From positions 62,001-126,000 of the forward strand of contig JAFEUB010000810.1 of NCBI GenBank assembly GCA_024529925.1: DNA of 64,000 bases. Direction: 5' to 3'. A program made the translations under genes and the position numbers. Position 1 is the first letter of the stretch. The number at the start of each line of letters is the position of its first letter. The notes beneath the pieces are model-generated. The model made no database searches and was not told the DNA's origin. It saw only the letters and a program-made list of their open reading frames with translations. Shown here one piece after another: positions 51,901-63,217 of the stretch. The stretch comes from Ophthalmolycus amberensis (lineage: Eukaryota > Chordata > Actinopteri > Perciformes > Zoarcidae).

Positions 51901-52974
51901 CATTAGTCACTTTGCCAGGTGAAGGAAAGAACAGTGTCTTTGATGTCACCAGCAACCTTATGCTCATTCACTTTTAAGGCTGCTTAAACTTGCCAGTCAT
52001 GTGAAGCTCCAGTTTTTAAGTTGTACCTATGTGTTGTTGTTTTTGTTGTTGTATTTGTTGTTTAATCTAAGCTAGTTTTTGTCAACTGTCCTTATTTGTT
52101 TCTATGCGTCTTGAATTCTTAAACAGAAAATGTTGTTAATAGGGTGGTAAATGTCTGCAAGAACGGACTGGAAAAGCCTGTCTGTCCTGTAGGCTATACT
52201 ATTCCTATTCCAGGAACTAAAGATGTAAAGGATTGTCATTATCTGCACAGCACTCTAGCTCATACAACTTTTAATTCCTTTATTTAATTTCCCCAGAAGA
52301 AGTTCGTACAAATGCAGATGCCATAAAGTCATAAACCTGTCTCTGTTGATCCACAACTTGAGAGCGACACGTCAGGTCCACTGCTGTTTTGTAATAGCTT
52401 TTTTATGTATTATTGTTCATGTCTTTCTTCTTTTCGCTGTTATATTATATTTATAGTTGTTTCACTCATAGGGACCTGTAGCATTACCTTTGCTTAGGAG
52501 TTACTGCAGGTGTATAAACCAATATCCCTGAACAAACACAAGCCATCTCACACTCAACACAATTACATTATTTTTCTTTTCCTTATGTTGTTTGTAATTT
52601 TGTAAAAGTTTAATATTATATAGGTGGAGGCTTCAAATAAGCCCAGTTGGCTAAACTAAACTTCGTTGGAGTCCTGAGTAAACTCTCTTGTCTTGACATT
52701 GGCATATTCTGCTGGCTGCAAGGCATTATGTTCAATACACACATATTAATAGTCAGAAAGGAGATATCAACATAGCTTCCGAGCATGCAGGTCAACGTTA
52801 ACAAATGCAATTCGTTCAGTATATATTTAACATCACCCAACCTCTGCAGGGTTCCTCGTCGTCTTGGTGCTTGGGTCATAGTTGAGCATATCATGAGGGT
52901 CTATCCAGTCGTTGGTCCGCCTCCTGTACTGTGGCAGCCAGAGACAGGCTGCACACCAGGACAACGAGGAGCAT
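48961..52974 (-). pseudogene. Decayed tandem copy of clcc1
   Basis: Head-to-tail copy of clcc1; homology runs from about 48961 to 53010. Exon equivalents: exon 1 at 52842-52974, exon 2 split (52662-52715 and 52334-52381), exon 5 at 50822-50962, exon 6 at 50632-50731, exon 7 at 49811-49908, exon 8 at 49386-49532, part of exon 9 below 49301. Breaks: one extra C near 52911 (GGACCAACG against GGACAACG) shifts the frame and gives a stop within exon 1; about 280 bp are inserted in exon 2; exons 3 and 4 are gone; exon 9 is shifted by one base and truncated; exon 10 is absent. Exons 5-8, which encode the membrane helices, are still open with correct splice sites and differ from clcc1 at about 6-15% of residues. 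A full-length product is impossible. A transcript of exons 5-8 alone cannot be excluded. Confidence 0.88.
52382..52661. mobile_element. Insertion within exon 2 of the clcc1 copy
   Basis: About 280 bp present here and absent from clcc1 exon 2 (homology stops at 'caggtccac' and resumes at 'tcgttggagtcctgag'). It is AT-rich and ends 'ggtggaggcttcaaataagc'. No terminal inverted repeat or clear target duplication was found; it may be a truncated LINE 3' end. Type uncertain. Confidence 0.5.
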
Positions 52975-53010
52975 CCTGGCAAAGAGAGGAGGGCACTTCC
53001 CCAGCTAACC

Positions 53011-54077
53011 GTGATCCGCGGAACCTCGCCGACGCTGAAAATGTAATGCTCGTCTATTCGTGGTTTTACGGTACAGGTGCTTCAAAAAGCCCGGAAATAG
53101 ACCTGTATTTGATCAATAATTTGCCCAATTTGATACAAGTCAAAGACATTATTTTGTATATTATATGAAATCCAACAATAATAAAATCTGAAGTTACACT
53201 GCTGTACTATCTTTAATAGAAAAAGGGTTCGAAAACTATAATATACCTAATAATACTCTTTGATCTGTAATAAAAACATTTCCTTGGTTAGCTAAAATTT
53301 CCATTGGAGTTCTGTTCATGATGACCCCATATATGTCCATGTCAAATTTAATGTAATTGTACTGTAGTTTTTTAGAAAATCAAAGGCAAAGTTAGCTGAA
53401 ATGGCATTCATATTCATAAGTTCCCCATATTTTACAGGTTATAAAAACAAATCCATAAGGGGTTATATTAACCTTTCACTGGATTGTTGTTCATGAGGAC
53501 CCTTACTATGTCCAAGTTCATTAGATTTTACTGCACGATTTTTGAGAAAATTAAAGGGAGTCAACTCAAATGACATTCATTTTCAGAATTTCTCTATTTG
53601 ACAAATAAATGCAGTAAAAGAAAATACAAAATAGCAGAGAACAAATACATAATTGACAGCCAGTTGAACTGTGAGCTTTTACCGTCAGTGTTTCACAGCC
53701 AGCTCCCAAGTGCAATTTTCTCATACTGTCCTCTTTTCCAGATAGAAAATGACTAATGCAACTTCTAGTTTATTATTGCTGTCATTTAGCTCATCCTGAG
53801 CCACTACCAGCACAAAGCATTATGAATTATTAAATCCTTTACACCAGCCTTTAAATACCACAGAACATATCTCAAGGAGCTTCAGGAACCTCAGCAAAAA
53901 ATGCTAAAAGGAGGGCATCAGGTGAATGACAAGTCATTTTAGCCTCTGTACATGATAGAGGAGCCTGTGGGAGGCATCGTAGCTCACGAAGCTCTATAAA
54001 TGCTGACCTGCAACATGAGGCCAGGCAGTGTTTAACAGTGAGAAAGGCAAGACTGTGAGAGCACTACGGCTTTAAAT
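53011..54077. other. Intergenic DNA with a diverged direct repeat
   Basis: No gene seen between the clcc1 copy and the ftsj3 stop. Two diverged direct repeats start near 53299 and 53473 (shared 'gttcatga', 'gacc', 'tatgtcca', 'gaaaatcaaag/taaag', 'aaatggcattcat/gacattcat'), a period of about 174 bp. No similarity to the 47.9-kb satellite was noticed. Confidence 0.5.
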
Positions 54078-54082
54078 TTATT
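54077..54082 (-). terminator. ftsj3: Poly(A) signal overlapping the ftsj3 stop codon
   Basis: The last codons GGA AAA TAA plus the next bases spell AATAAA on the minus strand. If used, the 3' UTR would be only about 20 bases. A more distal signal may be used instead; none was identified clearly. Confidence 0.35.
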
Positions 54083-57000
54083 TTCCTTTTCGCCCTTTAC
54101 CGCCCTTCATCCCTCCTCTGCCACCCTTTGCCGGTCCTCCTTTTCCTTTGCCCCCCTTAGCGCGTTGCTCTTTCCTCTGCATCCCCCGCATGTCTTTCTT
54201 CATGCGACCGTCCACCACTTTGAAGGCTCCCTTGACGCCGGCGGGCCGCCTCACCTTCCTGCCAGCTCCCTTCTTGGACACAACATATGTCACTTCTCTC
54301 TTCTCCTTCCCCAGGCCTGCTTTCTTGTAGATACTAACAGAATGGGGGGGAAAAAGGAGACAAAATGATTGAAATGACAATTGTCCTGTCTGACGCAATG
54401 CATTTAGTTTCATGGAGTCATTTTGTTTTGGGGCGCAGCTCCAACCCTTCACATGTGATGCCATACCTCCTCAGCTGAGCATTTTTCTCCTTCTCAGAGA
54501 TGTCCACTGTGTCGACCACTGCCTCTGCTTTCTTCTTGGCCTGATCCATCTTCTTCAGCATCTGGAAACGTCACGGAGAAACTAACGAATTAAGATCTAC
54601 AGAAATAATTTGCCTGAAGTTCCCATAACAGATGTCTGATCTTTTTTTGTCAGCTTCAACTTTTTTCATCCACTGTTGCATCATTGTACTTTTCACTGAT
54701 CTTACCCTCCTCTTCTTCCTGGCCTTGGCCTCAGCAACTCGTTTGATGGGTCTGGCATCGATCTCCTTCCATTTCTGTTTGTACTCCTCCACCATCTCCT
54801 TGGTGACTGGCACCGGCCTCTTCCGGTGTTTCTGTTCGTCGTTCAGGAACCACTCCGGGACCTCCCACTGCTCCTCGGAGTTAGCAAACCTGCAGGAGCA
54901 TACAATCATAAAATCAGATAATGTGTGTAAATTGAAGGCTGATAAAAACACTGTGTTGTTAATGCATGTGGCACCTGGTCACACATTTTACTAGTAAGGA
55001 GAATCACATTATTTTTAAATAAGTCTGGTGTTATTCTAAATTTCTCTTATTGTCTTCCCTACGTTTCCATGGCACTTGACTTCTAATAAAGGCCCCGGCA
55101 CACTCATTTATGGATGTGCCACACAATGAAACACACACACACACCTGTGAAAGGAGCCGTCCATCAGGTCCCTGGTTCTCTTCTTAGACGTGGCAATCTG
55201 ACAGCCCAGGGCCAGGCCCTCTGCATTCAGGATCCTGGCTCTCTTACCTGAAGAGCACAGAAACCACAAACAAAGTTACACAAAAGCATGAAGCTGGACA
55301 ACTTTTACTGGCTGCATTTATTACACATGTATTTATTCATCTTGGTTACATATGTAACCTTGTTTTGAATGTGTCACTTTCCAAAATTTAGAATGGGTGT
55401 AAGTTGGAGATCGCCAGCTTAACACCTGAAATATTAATGTTTCATATACTCACTGGTGCTTTCTACAGGAACAACCTGGAAGTCACAGTCATTGGTCTCT
55501 CTTGGCATCCCAGCAGCCCCTTCAGTGGCCTGCTTCATCTTGGTAATCTCCCTGGAATAAGCAGCAACATACTTCATTATTTATTTGTATATTTGTTTAG
55601 TTGACAATCGTAAAAACACCGTAAATGACGTTTTACTTCTCATCGTCGCTGTCATCGGAGTCGCTGCCACTTTCCTCCTCAGCTTTCTTTGAAGGTACCG
55701 CCTTTTTCTCCTCTGGTGGAGCATCCTTCTCTTCCACCTTTACCTCCTCTTTTTCCTCCTCCTCCTCCTCAGCTTTCCTCCTTTTCCCTTTTTCAAAAGT
55801 AGATCAAAACGGTCATTATTTTGTCAGTCCCAGATTTAGGAGAGCCTGTTCTATACTCGATTTATGAGCATATTGTGACGACCATGTGTGAATAAATGAC
55901 TGAGAAACAGCGGAGACTATTACTGTTTTTTTTGTTCTGAAGAAACTCGGTCTGTTGGAGTTCACTCTCTGCATCTCCTTCCAGGCCGATCTCAGAGAAT
56001 ATGCCCTACAAAGCAATAGGATGGCAGCGTCAATGGTCACAGATCACAAAGAGATATTAACTCATTTGCAGGTGCAGAACATGACACAATGAACATTCTA
56101 CACTATGTTACGTTGTATACTATGTATACACACGTTACATTAGGGGAGCACAAATGGACGAACCTTGCTGAACCACAGGTTGGTCTCTCGTTCCTTCTTC
56201 TCATCCTTTCCCTCCAGTTCCACCAACAAGCCACTATCCTGCCCTTCATCTTCCTCTTCCTCTTCAACGAACTTTACTCTGAAAAACCCCAGACACAAAT
56301 AAGCAAAAACTAAATAAGAGAACAATTCATTATTGATAGTATGCCCTTTGTCTTTTTTCTGTGAGAGCAGGACATTATTTCCAAAACATCGACTGACTTT
56401 CATGCTAAATTACTTCACTTACTTCTTCTTTTGAGCCTTCATCTCCAGCTCTTTCTGTCTATACTCCACCTCTTCCAGTTCGTCATCATCTAAATCAGAG
56501 GCCAGGGATATTTTATCCGCCTCGTCATCCTCTTCGTCAGACAGGTGGAGGTCGTCATCTTCACCTATCAGGGCCTCTGCCAGCTGCATGTCCCCTTTGG
56601 ATAAATCAGCCAGGGCCTGATGGAGAGAAAGTAGCAAGTAGCATCAAATTAGCATTGGGGACAATAGGTTATGGGGACTGAATCATTATTTGCTTGTCTC
56701 CCCAAACACTAAAATCTTTTGGCAGGAGACATTAGAGATGGGCCGACAATATCTGCACCAAAACTGCAATTTGATGCCAACGTAAATCACTAAACACAAT
56801 TAAGATTACATAAAAAGATTTTGCCAACACAACCCAAGGGGGAGGTTTGCATTAGTGTGCTCGTCTGTGTTGTCTTCACCGCTTTCTTCTTTATGGCGCT
56901 GAGACAGAACATGGATGAGTCGTGGGAATCTGCTATGGAGACGCCAGGCAGGTCCATCTTCAGCTCCACCCTCTCCCTCAGCTTCCTCCGCTCCTTCAGC

Positions 57001-60000
57001 AGCTTCCTCTTCTTCCTGTTGGAGCATGACAGTTATACAAACTCTGTTTTCTAAAGAAATCTTAAAAATCGCATATTCCAGTTTCTTATTTTTCCACTAA
57101 AACCACATCAATGCGAAAGGTTAACAAGATGATAAGAAGTCTATTAAAGGGCTGCAGGTTCATTCAGTAATAGTTCGGAATCTTTTTCTTCACAAACCAG
57201 CCTGTGATTCTGTTAGTACTGCAACAGATAGTCGCAGAAAATTACAGAGAAAATTAAATCCATATAGAAGCAAAATCGTAATCCTGAACAGCTTTGTGTC
57301 GTACCGTTTGAGCTCAGCCACCTCCTCAGCTTTCAGTTCTGCCAGTTTCTTCTCCATCTCTTCCTCGTCATCCTCCTCTTCTTCTTCTCCCGCCTTCTTT
57401 TTCTTTTTGTCTGGTTCTTCCTCTGAATCCTCCTTTTCTTCATCAGAACTTAAGCTAAAAACAAAGCAAATAGGATTTGTTTTATTAATCTGACATGACA
57501 CATTCTGGCAAAGATGTGAAAATATTCCATTGGCTTTTTGTAAATATGCTGCAAAGACTTTACTTGATCTCTGGGTCACGCGGTCCGGCCTCCCCCTTCA
57601 GTTTTTTGGCCAGGAACTTCCTCAGCTTGGACCTCCAGGTCAGCAGCATGCTGCAGGTGTGAGGATGGAGGAAAGAAGAGCACACCCACATGCATGATTG
57701 ACTCATTTTTACTCATCTTTTTTATTTCTCGAAAAAAAACGAAAAAAAAACTGACTTACCGGAGCTCTTTGCGGCCCAAGACTTTGATGTCACGACAACA
57801 CTCCTTTATCTCATCACTGGTGGCCGGGTGACACTCCAGGTCTGGGTTGTCAAAGGTGATCTGAGTGAAGAAGACAGAGGGAGAATTTAAAAAACAGGAG
57901 CGCTATTACTTAGCTTGATCTATCCCGTCTCTTCTCAGTACATTGCATTCTGTGGACTGTGAAGCCAAATAACGAGTCCAGGATAATTAATCATACATCT
58001 TTCACTTCCCTCAACATCCTTCCCATACAGTATATAAAACAAGATTTTCTATGAAATGGCAGAAAAGGTGTGGACTTCCAGCATCATCACTCATTGACAA
58101 GTTAAAGAAACACAGCTCTCTCACCTCACTGGCTTTGTCCAGGAAGTCTATGGCATTGTCTGCTGTCAGAAAGGACGTCACTGTGAAAGTGTAGTAGAGT
58201 ATGAGATCACCATCTTTGTATCCCTCCGCCTGTAACAAAAGAGCAGCAGCTTAGACAGTAAAGAATGCAATATGGCTAGTAATATGTAAACAGCTATTCA
58301 GGACACTACAGGAAATCATGGGAAAGTCAGTCTTGTTGTTCTTAACAAGTTGATTGAAATGATCTGTTGATGATCGTCCAGTATTCCACCATCTCATACA
58401 GGGTACATGCCTTTGGCTTCTTGACGGGAATCAGCTCCTTCACAGTTTTGACCTGCACCTCCACCTCCTTGAACGCATGTTTGGGGTCAAAAAACCTACT
58501 GTCGACTTTGTCTGGGGCAAGAAAACCTGGTAAGGAAAAGATACATTTAATTTAGTTCGGATGTTACTGTGGAAGTGTAGAAGAATTTCTTCTTTCTAGC
58601 TGCCACTGACCCTGACAGACGACAAAGATCTCGGCGGACTCGTTCCTAGACGCCTGCGGCTTGGTGGCCTGCACCTTCTTGAAGAACTGCTGGAAGATCC
58701 AGAGCAGTGGCTGATAGTCTTTGGAGCGGAAGACCTTGGTGACGAAAGTGCCACCTTTGGTCAGAAACTCACAGGCCAACTTCATGGCCATGAGGGTCAA
58801 ATGAGCTGAGGGTGAAGTAGGGAAAAACGGGAGATTTTGAGACATTAGGTATGTGTGGTACGTGTATTTGAATCAGAACTACAACTGTATCTGTAAATCC
58901 TGACTTTTGAAGATGTGTGACTGGAACTTTCTTAAAACTTGTGGCACCTACCTTGTGTGAAGGCATCATGTTGCCAGTTGGCTCCCACATTCGGGGATCC
59001 GTCATTTAACACAACGTCGACCTTCCATGTCTGCAGTTCCTTTTTTATGGCCTGTATATGAGATAGAAAGTATCTTAACAAATCCACATTGAAGCTTTCC
59101 TACAGTTTGTGATTTTAAAGAAATGTGATGCTTGGTAAACAGTGCAGGTGTTTAATGCCATGACGTAACCATTTGTGTCTCTGGCGTCACATTTTTTTGC
59201 AGGACCACATTGGTTATTCCTTGTATAATAATAATAATAATAATAGTGTATGCAGCACCGCAGGACTGACGTCAGTGACGTGCTGAACTCTGCAGCAGCA
59301 GCAGCTGCCTCACCTGTCTGCATTTGTCACTAGTGATGTCTTCTTGCAGCGCCACCACGTTGGGGATGGGCCTGATGGGCACCAGGTCAACACCTGACAG
59401 GATGAAATACTTTAAAAAAAAATTTTCTCCCAGTATCCCGGTAATCAACATTAGATTGCAACTGAAAACAAGGCTTTTCAAAACCAACAATTAAAGACTT
59501 GTCAAAACAACTGAATCACAAAGCCTAAGCAGAGGCAGAGCAATGTATTACCAGTTAATCATATTGACGACATCACACTCACCAATAATGAGACTTGACA
59601 CGGGCATAAACTTGGTCGCCACCTGCAACCTGCAAGATGATTTTGATTGATGAGTTTGTTCTTGTGCTAATTATATTCCACAACATACATTTCACTCATC
59701 AGTCTTCCTGGGCAGAGCATACAAAACACACAGGACCTCAACTCATTACATTCCTCTGGGAAATCCTAAAACGGGAAAATATTTTTCCATTTTACAGCAG
59801 CATGCTGTATCTTCAAAGATATTTGCATCATTGTTGGAGGGCTCTTGTTGAGCTTAGTCCAACTGTCCAAAGAGGACATTTGTAATTACAAAATTAACAA
59901 CTCTAAATTAATATCGGAGGGTTGAACTACTAATTATATGTAGACAAAAGTTCATTACAGGTGAGATCGATTACAGAAGATTTTCTGACTGCCTGTACAT

Positions 60001-60489
60001 GTTTGACGGGATAGAATGAACCAGCGTACTCAAATTAGATTACATGTTTGGCCCTCTGTGTCTCTACAGTTTGGGCACCCCTGATTTTAGCCCTGGGCGT
60101 GTTGCTCAGGTACAGATAACTTTAATTAGCATCTAGTCGGAAGCTCACCATCCACCAGGAGCAGCACACAGGTCGACCAAAGCTCTGGCTTTCTGTAGAA
60201 ACTGAAATTTACGGTTGAGCTGGATAAGCTTGAAGGAAGAACGAGAGCGATAACCTGAAAAAGACAAAATATAATGTTACCAGACAGCTGACTCTCTGAA
60301 ATCCTCATCCGGCACATCGTTATGTAACGTTAGCGTTGGTGAGTTAGCTAGCAAGCCTGCTAATAATGCGAACATCTACTCCTGTCTCAAGAGTGCTATC
60401 TTTTAAAAGAGTGGTACTCTACCTGTTTCTTTAGCCAAATAGTAAAATTTATCCTTTCTGGATTTTCCTACTTTGAGTTTCTTCCCCAT
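54078..60489 (-). CDS. ftsj3: pre-rRNA 2'-O-ribose methyltransferase FTSJ3 (SPB1 homologue)
   Basis: Nucleolar enzyme that methylates ribose 2'-OH of RNA and is needed in ribosome assembly. The 21 exons in transcript order: 60423-60489, 60149-60254, 59583-59629, 59314-59393, 58952-59051, 58611-58805, 58411-58526, 58125-58229, 57760-57860, 57564-57650, 57305-57454, 56880-57015, 56423-56616, 56164-56278, 55924-56005, 55637-55787, 55454-55551, 55145-55247, 54706-54889, 54467-54561, 54078-54333. Total 2568 nt, 855 residues (human 847). The start MGKKLKVGKSRKDKFYYLAK is the family start. The SAM loop is DLCAAPGGW at 50-58. The catalytic tetrad K31-D117-K157-E192 is complete. Middle: long acidic and Lys-rich coiled regions. 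C-terminal Spb1 domain: WFLNDEQKHRKRP, EIDARPIKRVAEAKARKKRR, KAGLGKEKREVTYVVSKKG. The tail is an expanded KGG/RGG stretch. Intron 7 uses a GC donor. AATAAA overlaps the stop codon. Confidence 0.97.
59222..59243. repeat. (AAT)n microsatellite
   Basis: About seven AAT units in the ftsj3 intron between exons 4 and 5. Confidence 0.9.
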
Positions 60490-60615
60490 CTTTATCGATG
60501 TGGGTTTTTTTACGCTATACTCTGGAACGGAAAAATCACACTTCAGTCAAACGTCCACGAAAACAACACGTGCGTATTTCTCGACGCATACATTCAACGT
60601 CACACAGCACGTGAC
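60490..60615 (-). promoter_or_regulatory. ftsj3: ftsj3 promoter with two E-boxes
   Basis: Directly upstream of the ftsj3 ATG. It contains two CACGTG E-boxes, at 60567-60572 and 60608-60613 (the second in the context CACGTGACGTT), in CpG-containing DNA. Paired CACGTG sites are usual in MYC-driven ribosome-biogenesis genes, which fits the gene's role. Regulation is inferred from the motifs. Confidence 0.5.
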
Positions 60616-60616
60616 G

Positions 60617-60706
60617 TTGTTTCTTCTTCTTCTTCTTCTTCTGATTAGTTTCCCTGTGGTTTACGGGACGTTGCGACACCTGCTGTCTGTACCGCAGAGC
60701 AGAGCC
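60617..60706 (-). mobile_element. Short LINE 3' end with (GAA)n tail
   Basis: On the minus strand: CTGCGGTACAGACAGCAGG, GTCGCAACG, then a (GAA)n tail at about 60621-60642. The layout and words match the 3' UTR of the retrotransposon at 45.5 kb (CTCCGGTACAGTAGGTGG, GTTGCGACC, GAA tail). About 90 bp survive. It sits just upstream of the ftsj3 E-boxes. Confidence 0.6.
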
Positions 60707-61275
60707 GTATAATAAATAAACAGACGAAATCAAATGGTTAGAAGTCAAATGCAGTTACTAAGTTACTGTGCTTCAGTTCAGTTATGTAATTTAGAGAAGC
60801 TTTCCACTTTAAATGTTGTACTTTTTAGTCCACCACACATCACTGAATACTGAATACAGTTAAGAAAGCGCTAAATGATGCACGATGATGCAGTTAAGGG
60901 CAACTTCATCTAAATCACAAAAACAACACTGGCCTACTTTCTCTTACACAGTGGTATCTAGCCATGCAGATATTTTAATTATATATATATATTTATTTTT
61001 TTATTTGTGAATGTTTTTAGATAGACTACATGTGAGACTTCAACTACTAAGCCCCCCTATATAATAGTGATGGTGAATAGAATTGGATTTTTTTGGTGAT
61101 CTCCTCGGTGAAAAATCACTTTCACAAATTTCACATTCCAAGCTTCAACTTTATTAATATTTGACCAACAAACACCATTTAAATCAAATGGTGTTAACTA
61201 TATGAGGCCAGTTTATTTTCAATCACAGCCGCATGAATGTTGGGAGACAACACCCATCAGTGAAGCACACAGCTG
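60707..61275. other. Intergenic DNA between ftsj3 and plaat1
   Basis: No gene found. Contains the plaat1 3' UTR at its right end. A minus-strand AATAAA at 61150-61155, about 120 bases past the plaat1 stop, is a likely poly(A) signal. Confidence 0.55.
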
Positions 61276-63217
61276 TCAGAAAGGCCTGTTTCTGGATCGC
61301 GTGTTGATCAGTCCCAGGACAGAGAAGGCACTGGCTGCTGCCGTCACCAAACTGATGGCCCCGATAGCCCGCGTAGCCTGAGGAGACAAGGAGGACAAGA
61401 GGACGTAGTCTTAAATATATTTAACAACAAGAGCTGTGCTTATGTTGAACATGTTGTTTGGAACATACTCAGGAATGAACAGCAAAGATTTTTGAGAGGT
61501 TTATATAAATGTTTTTATCATTTTTCCACCTAAAATCTGGTCACGAAACCATTGGAAACTTTAATTAAGTTAATTGAATTAATTCAGCCTCACCACAGCT
61601 GCTCTATGAAGAATACTTTTCAAGGTTGTGGGGGTGAGTGACATTGGAAACTTAAATTTTAGGTGGAGTATTCTTTTAATATCCACCCAGACTGTAGCAC
61701 TAACTTTAACAATACCAAACCTGTTCCTAAACCTAGTCCAGACAGGCTCACTGATTGTGTTTAGGTGAGTGTTTATCTTTGCCAAACCTATGGGTATTAC
61801 TAAAATGGAAAGAATCTACTCCAGGTGAAAGTAAAAGTAAAATAGTCCCTTTATATTACACAATCTGGCATTCACAATCACAGAATTGAAATATACACAT
61901 ATAAATAGTCTGGAGTTAAGAAAGTAGCACAGGCCATTATAAAGTAAAGTATTTTATGGTAATGTTTACTTGAAATAAATCTTTAGTCTTTTAAATGCCC
62001 TGTTCTCTTTAAAAGTTATATAAATACAAGTGGAACTATGACTGTGGTGACAAGTCACCAGTCACTGTGGCAGCCTATGTTGAGTGAAAAGCTAGTATTT
62101 TACCCTAATGGCACAAAAGATGGAAACAAAACAAACAGTGAGAGACCTGCTCGGATACCCCTTCCCCGTAGCGCAGAAGGGTAACAAAGTGCTCGCAGTT
62201 GCTCCCCAGCAGGTCATAGGACACCTCCTGGTCAATGAGGACTTGCGCTCGCTGAATGATTTCAGAGACGGGCAGGGGTGTGTGGTTGTGGTCGTACTTG
62301 TTGTTGACACGGTACGAGTCGCTGCCCACCACCTCCTTCAGCAGCTGCATGCGCACCACTGCCTTCCTGCTAAAGACGGACTTCACACTGGACATGGCGG
62401 CTGCCTGGTTCTCATCTGGATAGGAGGAGCAGAGCCTCAGTGTGATCACATGTATCTACCAGAAGTGAACATTGTAGGATCTTGGACCTGGAATCTTGCA
62501 GATTTAGGAAAAATAGAAAGACAGCTGATGTAGGGATGCACAACACAAACTGATCCCAAAGGCATTTAAGATCCTGGTCACAGAGACAAAATGTATCATC
62601 AGCGTGTATCATTTCATCAAAACTGTAGTGAGAAAGACAGGGGAGATCCACTTGGTACAAAAACAGCCACAAGTCCTATGCAAAGCTGAACTATTCCGAA
62701 TATAGAGACAGCTGTCAGGCTAATGTTGTGTTTCAGAGTGTAAAACTCTTACATCATAACTAAGGATGCTTTTAATCTTCAACGTTGTTTGTTGCTTGAT
62801 TCGTCACAAATATGTCATATTCTACAACAATACCCAAGCTTCCAGGGACTCTAAACCAAGTCAAATTGGTGGAAGACGTATTTAGTATTTACATAAAAGT
62901 CATAATACCACAATGTAAAAATACATTCAAAGTCCGTCATTTGAAACACTACCCTTTTTCTTACGATTTTAGCGTCATCCAGTTAAAGTGTGTCAAAATC
63001 AACCAATGATGTCTGAGTTATCACTTTTCTTTCGTCAAGTTAGCTCAGCGGTTACACACATCTCAGTTTCCTACTGACCAACAGGAGTTAAGTTGATGAT
63101 GTAACCATCTCCCAGGTAGAGAGCCCAGTGCTGATAGGCCGGTCGAAAGATCTCAATGAGGTCACCAGGCTGGGGGTCACCAGAGGGGTCAGGCAGGTCG
63201 GGGTCATTAGAGGCCAT
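61276..63217 (-). CDS. plaat1: Phospholipase A and acyltransferase 1 (HRASLS/LRAT-like)
   Basis: Small thiol enzyme of the NlpC/P60-LRAT fold that removes or transfers acyl chains on phospholipids. Three coding exons: 63079-63217, 62147-62415, 61276-61377; 510 nt, 169 residues (human PLAAT1 168). Start MASNDPDLPDPSGDPQPGDL aligns with the human start. The catalytic His is H30 in YQHWALYLGDGY and the catalytic Cys is C120 in NCEHFVTLLRYGEGVSEQ. The block VVGSDSYRVNNKYD is as in PLAAT1. A C-terminal membrane helix lies at about 140-160 (AISLVTAAASAFSVLGLI). An upstream exon at 63613-63639 has an in-frame ATG (MDKQQQNTT) joined in phase 0, so a 9-residue N-terminal extension is possible. The gene has no other breaks. 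Confidence 0.95.

Noticed and set aside
48961..52974. A functional second clcc1 gene
   Set aside because: A frameshift in exon 1, a split exon 2, missing exons 3, 4 and 10 and a shifted exon 9 rule out a full-length protein.
63040..63056. tRNA A-box-like word (TAGCTCAGCGG)
   Set aside because: No B box follows at the right distance, and it overlaps a plaat1 intron beside a real splice site.
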